56,550 nucleotides of DNA from Holdemanella sp. MSK.7.32 (GTDB lineage: Bacteria; Bacillota_I; Bacilli_A; Erysipelotrichales; Erysipelotrichaceae): the NCBI RefSeq assembly GCF_024460475.1, contig NZ_JANFYN010000011.1:1-56550 (forward strand). Reading direction: 5' to 3'. Below are positions 31,934 through 40,220 of this stretch, in pieces. Below the pieces are notes generated by a model, which did no database searches, had not been told where the DNA came from, and saw nothing but the letters and a program-made list of their open reading frames with translations. Positions within the stretch are counted from its first letter, which is position 1; the number at the start of each line of letters is the position of its first letter. A program made the translations under genes and the position numbers.

Positions 31934-33328
31934 CTAGTCCGTGCCGTCGCCTTTCGCTTCGCACGTCGCCGTCCCGTCCTGCCTTGCTTGTGCAAGAGAG
32001 CCGATAGTCTGCAAAAAATCATGTCCTTTCGGGACTAAAGGCGTGTAAAATTCACTGATAACGCTTGTTCCCACATCACAATAGCCACGCCCCTTGATAC
32101 GCTTCTGGAAAAACTGCTTTTTCACATCTGAACCAAACAGCATACCGTAACCTAATTCGCTGATACGTCCAAGTCCCACACGGAAATTGAAGTTATCTCT
32201 GATACCGTCTGAAAAATACTTTGCGTCTGGACGCTGGCAGGCGACGATAAGGAAATAACCTGCTTGTCGCCCTAACATAACGATTTTCTTTAACTGGCTA
32301 AGTAAGCTCACGCTTTCTTTTGTCCCCAGCATTTCAAAAAATGCCACATATTCATCAAAGATAAGAAAGCAGGGTGGCAGTCCCAGATAGGCGTAGTTTT
32401 CGCCCGTCTTGTAGTTCGGGTGTCGCTTCATCTCCTCACTTCGCTGTACCATGCCCTCATAAAAGGCATTGACGCAATCTATCATTTCTTCTTTGGTATG
32501 ATATACATTTTCCATAACCGTTCCCAAGTCGGCAAGGTCGCTATTCTTTGGGTCTAAGATATAAAGGACAGCGTTGGTATGCAGTAAGGCTTCAATGAGC
32601 GTCAGCAGAAAATAGGTTTTACCGCCACCCGTACCACCAGCAATCAGAGCGTGAGGGAGTGCGTCATATTCCCAGACAAGATTTTTCATCAGTCTAAGAC
32701 AGCCGTTTTCTGCCCGTACTTCATCAATGGTAATGCGGTTCGCTATCATATCATAAAGCAGGGTATATTCGATATAGCCGTCATGCAGGGTCTTGTCGGT
32801 CAGCTCACAATACAAGCCACTTTCCAATTTATCCTCTAACCGTAAAAGCTGGTCTTGATATTTCCCCAGCGTAATTTCACAGCGGATATGAAGCAGTCCC
32901 TTTTCCATTTGATAATAAATCTTTGGAAACCAGACGATTTTTTCCCTTGATCTGCTTTGCAGGTTAGTAAAAAAAACGCTGTCTTGTACGGTATCGGCTT
33001 CATACCACTTATTTTCCAGTATCATTCGTGCCAACTTTTGACGGTGCAGGAGCTTCTTGAAACCGTCGTAACAGAAGCGGTAATACAGAAAAGCGACCAA
33101 TGCACAAACACCAGTCGCTATCAGTATGGCTATGAAGTTGTAAGGGGAAAGCGTCAAGCCATTCTCTAACAAGCTGAAATGCTCCCAATCGGTACGCATG
33201 AGCTGTTTCATATTCAGTAGCAGAAGAACCGCCACGAATACAAACAGAAGCGTCCCTATGGAAAAGTGGTAGACAAGGTGCTTGTCGCTGGCTCTGATAC
33301 GGTGTCCTTTGTTCCAAATCTTACGCAT
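31934..33328 (-). CDS. FtsK/SpoIIIE-type coupling ATPase (Tn916 Orf21, TcpA)
   Basis: Product of 464 residues. Two membrane spans near residues 22-42 and 65-88 are followed by a cytoplasmic FtsK-HerA motor with Walker A IAGGTGGGKTYFLL near residue 230, Walker B CFLIFDEYVAFFE, and IVACQRPDAKYFSDGIRDNFNFRV. It recruits the relaxase-DNA complex to the transfer channel. It is followed by oriT and mobT. Confidence 0.92.
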   Translation of the reverse strand: MRKIWNKGHRIRASDKHLVYHFSIGTLLFVFVAVLLLLNMKQLMRTDWEHFSLLENGLTLSPYNFIAILIATGVCALVAFLYYRFCYDGFKKLLHRQKLARMILENKWYEADTVQDSVFFTNLQSRSREKIVWFPKIYYQMEKGLLHIRCEITLGKYQDQLLRLEDKLESGLYCELTDKTLHDGYIEYTLLYDMIANRITIDEVRAENGCLRLMKNLVWEYDALPHALIAGGTGGGKTYFLLTLIEALLHTNAVLYILDPKNSDLADLGTVMENVYHTKEEMIDCVNAFYEGMVQRSEEMKRHPNYKTGENYAYLGLPPCFLIFDEYVAFFEMLGTKESVSLLSQLKKIVMLGRQAGYFLIVACQRPDAKYFSDGIRDNFNFRVGLGRISELGYGMLFGSDVKKQFFQKRIKGRGYCDVGTSVISEFYTPLVPKGHDFLQTIGSLAQARQDGTATCEAKGDGTD

Positions 33329-33353
33329 AAATCAATCACTCCTTTCTGGGTAT

Positions 33354-33386
33354 GAAAAAAGCAGTCAATCTTTAAGACTAACTGCT
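33354..33386 (-). terminator. intra-operon hairpin terminator/attenuator
   Basis: AGCAGT/ACTGCT stem with a 15-nt loop, followed by a run of seven T on the minus strand, between vanZ and the coupling-protein gene. It is almost the same as 29745-29776. Confidence 0.65.
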
Positions 33387-33453
33387 CTATTTGTAGTAAT
33401 ATTAAGTTGCAAAATTGCAATTTTATTGATTGAAGCATAATCAATACTCACTT

Positions 33454-34086
33454 TTACCCGATATTGAGTAAACTATGAATTACCCATGGTTGAACTGTAA
33501 TCATAACTATAAATATATAAATTGCATATAACATTATTTCGACCATGTCATTAACATTTTCGGACTGAAGCCTTTTCCTAAAATTGATAGGTAAAATTTT
33601 TGACACCAGATAATATATCAAATATCCTAAACATGCTCCTGCTGTATTTATAATAAGGTCATTTATATCTGTTGCCCCCCAGCCAAACATCTGAACAATT
33701 TCAATAGATAAGGAAAACAGAAAGCCAGTTAAGATAACATTCTTTATATGCTGATACTTTTTATACAGTAATGGTAAGAAAAAGCCCAAAGGAACAAATA
33801 AAACAAGGTTTAGTATGGTATCTATTGGTCCACTTATCATACCACAAAATGGAATTATAGAAATTTGGGGACGAAATGATATTGTGCTTGTATAACCAAT
33901 ACCTGTTACAGTTAAAATTCCAAATAAATAATAACAAAAAACAAACACAGCGATAATATGAAAAATACTTTGTTTTCGTCCCGATTTTTTTCTAATAAAA
34001 AAATACAATATAAGAACTGGAATTATAAACACATACCCACTTATTGAACGAATAAGAATATCGGAAATTGGCAACATATTTTTCAC
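33454..34086 (-). CDS. VanZ family membrane protein
   Basis: Product of 210 residues with about six membrane spans. TVTGIGYTSTISFRPQISIIPFCG, NLVLFVPLGFFLPLLYKKY and SIEIVQMFGWGATDINDLIINTAGACLGYLIYYL are the VanZ-like core motifs. VanZ proteins give low-level resistance to teicoplanin or lipoglycopeptides by an unknown envelope effect. It is inserted between orf22 and orf21 of the ICE backbone and is A+T-rich, which indicates cargo gained separately. Confidence 0.85.
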   Translation of the reverse strand: MKNMLPISDILIRSISGYVFIIPVLILYFFIRKKSGRKQSIFHIIAVFVFCYYLFGILTVTGIGYTSTISFRPQISIIPFCGMISGPIDTILNLVLFVPLGFFLPLLYKKYQHIKNVILTGFLFSLSIEIVQMFGWGATDINDLIINTAGACLGYLIYYLVSKILPINFRKRLQSENVNDMVEIMLYAIYIFIVMITVQPWVIHSLLNIG

Positions 34087-34265
34087 TCCTTTTACATGAA
34101 CTCATTACATATATTTGTCAGTCCGTTTCTTCTATAAAGATAACAGCAAAAATTAAAAATTATCCAACGAAAAATCGAAAATTTTTCTTAAAATTTTATT
34201 TATTCTACATACTCATATTATAGCAATTCCATGTATTCGCTACAATGAAAATCTATCCAGCAATC

Positions 34266-34649
34266 CTATTTTTTCGGCTGTCCCTGCGGTGTATGGTTCT
34301 GTGGACTTCCTGCGTTCTGGTTTCCTTTATTCTTCAACACAATATCCTCTGCTTTTACATACCAGTCCACATCTGCACCCGTATAAGTTTTTCGTGATAC
34401 CGTATCGGCTACTGGATTGACAAGCTCCACAACTGCATTGTACGGAAATTCTCTTAACGGTACTTCTGGCGGTACAGACACGGGGATAATTCCACCATGC
34501 AGACTGCACTTCAAATCATAGATACGCTTTTTAAGCTGGGTACTCGGTGTCCCGTCCTCATTCTGTAAGAACACATCACGCACCGCTGTAAATTTTAATT
34601 CTCCAAATGTTTTCTCTTTGTCAATAACAAACCCGTTTGATAATCTCAT
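34266..34649 (-). CDS. DUF961/YdcP family protein (Tn916 Orf22)
   Basis: Product of 127 residues in the DUF961 family found at the leading end of Tn916-type elements. It opens RLSNGFVIDKEKTFGELKFTAVRDV and carries SRKTYTGADVDWYVKAEDIVL before a polar tail. The sequence parallels the orf23-like protein upstream. The role in transfer is not established. It lies 15 bp from that gene. Confidence 0.85.
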   Translation of the reverse strand: MRLSNGFVIDKEKTFGELKFTAVRDVFLQNEDGTPSTQLKKRIYDLKCSLHGGIIPVSVPPEVPLREFPYNAVVELVNPVADTVSRKTYTGADVDWYVKAEDIVLKNKGNQNAGSPQNHTPQGQPKK

Positions 34650-34664
34650 AAATTCTTCACTCCT

Positions 34665-34991
34665 TTACTTTTCTTCAACTGCTACAATATCATCAGCAAC
34701 TAATACATAATCGGTATGTCCCATATCCCCGATTGCGTAACCTCTGCCGTATAACTTCGGATTGACAATTTTTACTTTCTGTTCATACTGGAACTTCTTT
34801 TCGCCAGCCTGCACGGGAATTTCTACCACAACATTTTCGCCTTTCTGTACGTCAGAATAAAGGTTATAGCTTCGTCTGGCTAAGACCCTGCGGTTATTTT
34901 TATCTCTTTCAAAGACTGGCTCACTTTCGCCTGCAAATTCAAGAGTTCCAAAAGACTGTGCCATATCTGGCACGACATATTTCATTTCCAT
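34665..34991 (-). CDS. DUF961/YdcP family protein (Tn916 Orf23)
   Basis: Product of 108 residues: KYVVPDMAQSFGTLEFAGESEPV and VVEIPVQAGEKKFQYEQKVKIVNPKLYG, with YVLVADDIVAVEEK at the end, typical of the Orf23/YdcP group. It is the first backbone transfer gene here and pairs with the orf22-like gene. Transcription in the circular form would arrive from orf7-int across the joined ends. Confidence 0.85.
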   Translation of the reverse strand: MEMKYVVPDMAQSFGTLEFAGESEPVFERDKNNRRVLARRSYNLYSDVQKGENVVVEIPVQAGEKKFQYEQKVKIVNPKLYGRGYAIGDMGHTDYVLVADDIVAVEEK

Positions 34992-35229
34992 ATTGTTTTA
35001 CCTCGTTTCTTTCTATATTTGATAAATTGATTGATTGTAATTTCTTATTCTGGCAGTTCGGGAAATACCAGCAATCCCACAGATAGTAAAGAGTAAAATC
35101 AATGCTTACGCACCCTTGACTATCCGTGTTCTTGCTGGTTGTTGGCAGACAAGCCAGAATAAGCGGAAGCCTGCCGTTTGACCGTTTCGGCGGAGAGCGT
35201 GATTTTCCTTTCTTCATACCGTTACCGCC

Positions 35230-38200
35230 TTATGATTTCTTCATTTTACGGCGTTTGTAGAAGAAGATACCTGCCAGTCCAGCACCAGAAGTCAAAAGAA
35301 GTGCAAGCAGTCCGTAAAGGTTTGTGTTATCGCCCGTTTTGGGACTGTCGCTCGGTCTGCTCGGCTTTTCTGGTGTCTGCGGTGTTTCGGGTTTCTCTGG
35401 TTCTTCTGGGACTTCGGTTTTTTCCTTAAAGGTAATCGTCTGTCCCTTATCCTCAATATCCTTATGCTCGGTAACTTTCTTCGGCTCGTCTGGATTGCTC
35501 AAATCATATAATTCTTCAAAAGTTACAAGCTGTTTGCCGTCAAGGGAAGTAGCGTCAAAGGTAAAGGCAACTTCCACTTTCATAGTTTCGCTGTCAGCGA
35601 TAAACGTATAATCACTTTCCACACGTTTTCCATTGATAAGAAGCTCTGCGTTTTCTTCTTTCAACATCTGCCAGCCCACAAGTTTGTACTGTGTACCGAT
35701 TTCTAAGCCCTCTAAGGTTACGGTATCAATGATTGTAACGTCTTTTCCAGCTTCAATCTCTTTGTTGCCGTCCTTATCCGTAGCGGTAGTATGTATCTTG
35801 ATGATACGTTCTGTGATAAGTACGGTCTGCCCGTCGTCCTCAATGTCTTTGTGTTCTGCAACTTTCACGGGTTCGTCTGGATTACTTAAATCATACAATT
35901 CTTCAAAGGTAACAAGGTTCTTGCCACCTAAAGCAGACGCATTGAATGTATAGGAAATTTTCACTTTCATTTCTTCATCATCAGCGACAAAGGTATAATC
36001 GTTTTCTACACGTTTCCCGTCAATAAGAAGTTCTGCGTTTTCTTCCTTTAACATCTGCCAGCCTTTGAGCTGATATTTTGTGCCTTTTGTAAGTCCGTCT
36101 AATTTGACCGTATCAACGATTGTTACCTCTTTTCCTGCAAGGATAGTCTTTTCGCCGTCTTTGCTGGTTGCTGTGGTATGGATAGAGATTTCTTTTTCGT
36201 ATTCATCAGTTAAAGTCCCTAAATCAATCACAAGGTTATTTCTTGATACTACGATTTCAAAAGGTGGGATAAGTTCAAAGCCTTTGTTGCTATCGCAACG
36301 CATTTCTTCAATGATGTAGGTATCATAAGGTAACGCACCCTTGTTGTCGTCTGGTTCAGAAGTTCCAAACCACACACCGTCCTCGCTAGTCTTGCCTGCG
36401 TTGGTATTGTGCTTATGAGAAGCCCAGTCAGCAGAAGTGGAGAATTGCCCGTTATCATCAGTTACCACTACATGATTTTCGCCCGTCGTCTTGCTTGTGA
36501 TCCTAAAAGGAACATCAGCAAGACGCTTGTGTGTGCCTGCACCGATTTTTACACCCTCAATATCTCCACGCTTAATCTGATTATAGATAGAATGGGCTTT
36601 TTCGGTTAAGTCCACGATTTTTCCATTTTCTGTGATTGTAAAATCAATCGGCTTTGCACCGTCAGTTAAGTAACCGTTGGGAGCTTCACTCTCAACGATA
36701 CGGAATTTTCCATAAGGTAAGAGGTCAGAAGAAGTAGAAGCGACACCCTCAATATCGGTACGAATTGTCTTTACCACTTCATTTTTCTTGTATAACTTGC
36801 CCTCAACCAATACTGCATTATCATTTAAGGAAATGATGTCAAAGGCAGTATCTTTCAAAGTGGCACTTCCTTGTGGCTTTGTATCGCCCGTTTCTAAATC
36901 TCGTTTCTGAATTTTGACACCGCCACGGATAACCTTGTCTGATACGGAAAACTGGTTACTTCCAGATAATACGGCAAGGTCGCCGTCCTCGGTAATCTGT
37001 GTTACATATAAGCCTTTTATCTGTTCGGACTTATCGCCAGCCTGCATATATGCACCCTCTAACAAGTAGCCGTTTGGAGCTTTTGTTTCTTCTACGGTTA
37101 GTGTTCCAAGTGGAAGAACCGCCTTGCCGTCCTGCATATAGAAGCTGTCGCCAGATACTTTGTATGTGTCCGCTAATTTTGTGATGTAGTGGGTTGTTCC
37201 GTCGCTGTCTGTTTCAGCGGTTGTCTTTGTAACCCATGTACGAGTAGCTTCGGCAGGGAGATTGTCTTTATTGTAGAAGCCAGCATAATACTTCCATGTA
37301 AATTCCGCACCTGCTAAAGAAGCGTTCCCTTGCGGATTGTCTTTCTGTGTTTCCATATCAATCTTGAAAAGCTCAATCAAAGTGTCCGTTACTTTTGGCG
37401 TATCTGATACTTTCAAAATTGCTGTCTTTCCAACTTCAACCTTTAAGGAATATACAGTTTTATCCACTTTATATCCTGCTGGTGCGTATAATTCCTTGAT
37501 ATAGACTGTGCCTGCTTTTACCTCTGCAATATCTGTGTTTCCGTTTTCATCAGTCGTAAGGGTGGCAAGCTGTTTTGTGCAGTCTTTATCAGAAAAGACA
37601 CCGTATGTTGCACCAGCGATTGAGTAATTCCCGTTACCGTCTGTGATGCTGGCATTACTGGAAACCTTTTGCAGTTTCGTATTTCCGACATTCAGTTTCG
37701 CCCAGAATTGTCCCAATTCCTGCCCCTCGCCAGAGTAGATATAACCGCCACATTCATAGCGTCCTTTATTTTCTTTGACAAAGGCTTTCGCACCAGAGAA
37801 AACTTCGTCCTGCGTAGCCTTTGGAATTTCATCATAAGAAGCTCGCACGTTATCACATTGCCAGCCAAGATGTACGCTCAATCTCTGCCAGACTACAAGC
37901 TGTCTTAAAAGATAAGCGTGATTTTTGCTTATTCCGCTGTGGCTGTCTGTGTACTGTTTTACATATTCGATAGATAAGGCAACGTCGCTTATCTGGTCGG
38001 CACTCATACGGGTGCTTACGTCAGCTCTGGTCTTGTAACCATTCTTAAAGTCTGTGTTGATGTCAATACAGTAAGCGTCCTCGCCCTCAACGGTCAAATG
38101 TCCCTCATTAAAGGTAGAACCAATTGAACCGTCATTCATTACTTTTTCAACGATACCGACACGCTCTTTTGACTCCGTCCAGTATTGCTTACTTTCTGCA

Positions 38201-38283
38201 TGAACGGGTGTAGTCGGCAAAGCAGTAACGACAGTTGCAAGAGCTAAGAAGCCCGTACACAATCGTTTTAACATCTTTTTCAT
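35230..38283 (-). CDS. cell-wall-anchored VaFE/Cna-B surface adhesin with thioester domain
   Basis: Product of 1017 residues. A signal peptide ends TPVHA near residue 29. A thioester-type domain follows, with the cysteine in AYCIDINTDF and the glutamine in LLRQLVVWQRL. Several Cna-B/SpaA isopeptide domains come next, then two near-identical VaFE repeats (IHTTATxKDG...VTIxDTV...GWQMLKEENAELLI). A proline-rich segment and the sortase signal SPKTG, a hydrophobic span and KRRKMKK complete the protein. The start is ATG 38283 after AAAGGAG; the longer frame is discarded. It is cargo at the orf24 end of the ICE and probably mediates attachment to host or partner cells. Confidence 0.88.
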   Translation of the reverse strand: MKKMLKRLCTGFLALATVVTALPTTPVHAESKQYWTESKERVGIVEKVMNDGSIGSTFNEGHLTVEGEDAYCIDINTDFKNGYKTRADVSTRMSADQISDVALSIEYVKQYTDSHSGISKNHAYLLRQLVVWQRLSVHLGWQCDNVRASYDEIPKATQDEVFSGAKAFVKENKGRYECGGYIYSGEGQELGQFWAKLNVGNTKLQKVSSNASITDGNGNYSIAGATYGVFSDKDCTKQLATLTTDENGNTDIAEVKAGTVYIKELYAPAGYKVDKTVYSLKVEVGKTAILKVSDTPKVTDTLIELFKIDMETQKDNPQGNASLAGAEFTWKYYAGFYNKDNLPAEATRTWVTKTTAETDSDGTTHYITKLADTYKVSGDSFYMQDGKAVLPLGTLTVEETKAPNGYLLEGAYMQAGDKSEQIKGLYVTQITEDGDLAVLSGSNQFSVSDKVIRGGVKIQKRDLETGDTKPQGSATLKDTAFDIISLNDNAVLVEGKLYKKNEVVKTIRTDIEGVASTSSDLLPYGKFRIVESEAPNGYLTDGAKPIDFTITENGKIVDLTEKAHSIYNQIKRGDIEGVKIGAGTHKRLADVPFRITSKTTGENHVVVTDDNGQFSTSADWASHKHNTNAGKTSEDGVWFGTSEPDDNKGALPYDTYIIEEMRCDSNKGFELIPPFEIVVSRNNLVIDLGTLTDEYEKEISIHTTATSKDGEKTILAGKEVTIVDTVKLDGLTKGTKYQLKGWQMLKEENAELLIDGKRVENDYTFVADDEEMKVKISYTFNASALGGKNLVTFEELYDLSNPDEPVKVAEHKDIEDDGQTVLITERIIKIHTTATDKDGNKEIEAGKDVTIIDTVTLEGLEIGTQYKLVGWQMLKEENAELLINGKRVESDYTFIADSETMKVEVAFTFDATSLDGKQLVTFEELYDLSNPDEPKKVTEHKDIEDKGQTITFKEKTEVPEEPEKPETPQTPEKPSRPSDSPKTGDNTNLYGLLALLLTSGAGLAGIFFYKRRKMKKS

Positions 38284-38311
38284 AAATCTAATGCTCCTTT
38301 CATTTTGGGTA

Positions 38312-38339
38312 ATAAAATAGCCGTCCAATAAGAACGGCT
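38312..38339 (-). terminator. leader hairpin upstream of the adhesin gene
   Basis: On the minus strand AGCCGT/ACGGCT pairs and is followed by ATTTTATT, 29 bp before the adhesin start. It may attenuate read-through from the left end of the circular ICE. Confidence 0.45.
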
Positions 38340-38476
38340 GGAAATAGAAAAGGAACGTCATGTTAGGCATTCCATAGTCTATAAAATATTTAATTTTTTC
38401 TTGTTTCAATACTGATGTGTTGTACCATAATATCTTTGCATATCTAGGAAAACTTGCGTATCAAGGCTCATTCGTT

Positions 38477-38497
38477 AGTAGTAAATAAGTAGTAAAT
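38477..38497 (+). repeat. integrase arm-type repeats (DR-2-like), far end
   Basis: Two direct copies of AGTAGTAAAT at 11-bp spacing, identical to the pair at 15646-15666 and in the same orientation. Confidence 0.7.
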
Positions 38498-38545
38498 TGA
38501 TGTGTTTGTTTCCTTGAAAATGCTGATAGATACTGTGTTTTAGCG

Positions 38546-38565
38546 GATAATCAGATTTTTATTGT
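38546..38565 (-). repeat. ICE terminal inverted repeat, adhesin end
   Basis: The reverse complement ACAATAAAAATCTGATTATC aligns with 15511-15530, identical in the last 11 bases. The MFS coding sequence resumes within 8 bp of it. Confidence 0.75.
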
Positions 38566-38572
38566 GTTTTTA

Positions 38573-39118
38573 AATTACAAAGTTATATATTTGATTCTGT
38601 TACCTGCAATTTTAGCAATATGCTTCCTTCCTTATGAGGATTATTATTCTGTATTACTAAAGTCACATAACATTACTGAAAACGTAATTGGTTTTATGTT
38701 CAGTTGTGTAATGTTCTCACAATCGGTATTTGGAATTTGTGCTCAAAAAATTAATTCTAAACTAGGATATGACTTTAGTGTTAGAAAACTGCCTTTTATT
38801 ATAGTTACTTTATTTATAATAATGTCTATTTTTCAAGGACATATATTATTATCTTGGCTACTTTATGTTTGTTGTGCAAGTTTAATGAGCATTAATAATA
38901 TTTCATACAATTCATGTCTTCAAAAAAGTATAGAAGATACAAATCGTGGTACGATTCTTTCTTTACGTAGTTTATTGATTGCTGTAACAGGCATGCTTAT
39001 TTCTCCATTGGTTGGACATTTTTCTGATATATATGGATTCTCTACAACATTTTTATGCTGCGGAATGATTTGTTTAAGTTTATTATTTATAACTTCTATT
39101 TTGGCCAAAAAAATATGA
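38573..39118 (+). pseudogene. MFS exporter, 3' part, split by the ICE
   Basis: About 181 codons with membrane spans 7-12 of an MFS transporter. They include LLPAILAICFLPYEDYYSVLLK, the central GTILSLRSLLIAVTGMLISPLVGHFSDIYGF and the final span CCGMICLSLLFITSILAKK. The frame is open from inside the ICE end (GTG 38564), but this is an accident of the junction. Codon phase matches the 5' part at 14882-15499 across TTT TTA, so clean excision would rebuild one gene. Confidence 0.8.
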
Positions 39119-39169
39119 TTTTTCTTTAAACAACGGATCTTTGATAAATTTTTGACCATTGCATATTTT

Positions 39170-39355
39170 ATCGTGTTAGGCTGATTCACTCCCATTCTTT
39201 AATGGTGATAGTACTAGATATTAAAATGCTTATACTCAATATGTACTCACAGTGACTCCAAAATGAGTACATAATATACATAAATGATTTGGAATATAAA
39301 ATAATACAAGAAATAATTGTATAAATAACCATATAATATATATGTTGCATGGATT
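39170..39355 (+). repeat. 186-bp direct repeat, copy 1
   Basis: It begins ATCGTGTTAGGCTGATTCA and ends close to GTTGCATGGAT. The same 186 bases with only scattered differences recur at 41598-41783 in the same orientation. It contains the TGAGTACA-type motif near 39278. It follows the MFS stop by 51 bp. Confidence 0.85.
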
Positions 39356-39369
39356 TAAAAGTACACAAA

Positions 39370-39480
39370 ATTAAGTTCGAATAAATTGAAATGCCAAAGA
39401 AAGCCAGTATTTATGCGGGTTTTCGGCATTTTCAAAAGTCTTTTGATAACAATTTGATAACAGTTGCATGAAAGCCATTA
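39370..39480. other. possible attachment-end region with integrase-like repeats
   Basis: AGTTCGAATA (39372-39381) repeats the 10 bases at the guaA stop codon (9270-9279). It is followed by an imperfect hairpin around GCCAAAG...TTTTCGGCATT and by two spaced TTTTGATAAC/TTTGATAAC motifs (39438-39460) resembling integrase arm sites. No integrase gene is beside it. Confidence 0.3.
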
Positions 39481-39558
39481 TTCTTGTAATCCAGTGGTTT
39501 TAGAGTTGGAGAATGATTGAATGGTGGCTGTGCAACAAATAATCCATATTATTTAGAA

Positions 39559-39601
39559 AGCCCTTAGCTGTGGGTAATAACTCATAGCTAAGGGCTTTTT
39601 G
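39559..39601 (+). terminator. strong intrinsic terminator
   Basis: AGCCCTTAGCT and AGCTAAGGGCT form an 11-bp perfect stem followed by TTTTT. It lies between accessory segments and is convergent to the gene at 39611. Confidence 0.8.
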
Positions 39602-39610
39602 CCGTTTTTA

Positions 39611-40195
39611 TTATACAAATTTATTTGAAAGAAAATTTATTGCTTTGTTTATATTTTTCAAGGCAGATAATTCATCTTTAATGTCTGGCTCAACTGAAAG
39701 AACTTTATGAATATAGTTCAAATCTACGTTATATGATTCGGTAAATTCTTTACCACAAGTAGAATAGTGTATTTCAACAGCCAACTCAGTTTTGTCAAAA
39801 TCTGTAAAATCAAAAATAGTACAGATGTGTTGCTGCGGGGCAAGAAATATGTTGCTTAGTTTTGTGATGTTAAATTCGCTTATATTGGAATGCCCTGTTT
39901 TTGACCAATCTAAATCAGGAGATATTTTTAGCGACATAAGTTTTGCTGGAGAGTTACCAAAATTTTTGATAATTAAATCATGCGTTGTTCCAATTGCACT
40001 TTTTTGAACATAGAAAATAAGATTTCCACGATTTTGTTCAAAATATTGTTTTTGTTGTTCGTTTAATTGTTTTTTCATTTCAGATAAATTTTTGTAAGTC
40101 AAAATAACAGCAATGATAGATGCAATTAGTGCTAATAAACTTACAATAGTTCCAATACACTGGAAAAGTGTTGAGTGCCATTCTGCTGGTGTCAT
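39611..40195 (-). CDS. membrane-anchored protein of unknown function
   Basis: Product of 194 residues with one N-terminal membrane span (CIGTIVSLLALIASIIAVILTY), a short charged coiled coil (NLSEMKKQLNEQQKQYFEQN) and a beta-rich C-terminal part of about 120 residues (LIIKNFGNSPAKLMSLKISPDLDW). Similar proteins occur as phage or mobile-element cargo, but I do not recognise a named family. It lies 25 bp downstream of the HTH gene on the same strand, so the two may form an operon. Confidence 0.65.
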   Translation of the reverse strand: MTPAEWHSTLFQCIGTIVSLLALIASIIAVILTYKNLSEMKKQLNEQQKQYFEQNRGNLIFYVQKSAIGTTHDLIIKNFGNSPAKLMSLKISPDLDWSKTGHSNISEFNITKLSNIFLAPQQHICTIFDFTDFDKTELAVEIHYSTCGKEFTESYNVDLNYIHKVLSVEPDIKDELSALKNINKAINFLSNKFV

Positions 40196-40220
40196 GTTTA
40201 TCTCCTTTTGCGTTTGAGTG

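Larger units (their letters stand above)
15500..38572 (-). mobile_element. Tn916-family integrative conjugative element (about 23 kb)
   Basis: Gene order on the minus strand follows Tn916: adhesin cargo at the orf24 end, orf23, orf22, orf21, oriT, orf20, orf19, ardA, orf17-orf13, accessory region in place of tet(M), orf7, orf8, xis, int. Imperfect terminal inverted repeats lie at 15511-15530 and 38546-38565 (20 bp, both ending TCTGATTATC inward). Paired 10-bp direct repeats AGTAGTAAAT occur near both ends (15646 and 38477), like Tn916 Int arm sites. T-rich flanks (TTTTTA) meet the element on both sides, as expected for this family. Exact ends may differ by about 6 bp of coupling sequence. Confidence 0.9.

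Noticed and set aside
34939..35217. 92-codon minus-strand ORF between orf23 and the adhesin gene
   Set aside because: It overlaps orf23, has no ribosome site, and its composition (many P, S, C, N) looks non-coding. I treat the interval as the leader of the transfer genes.
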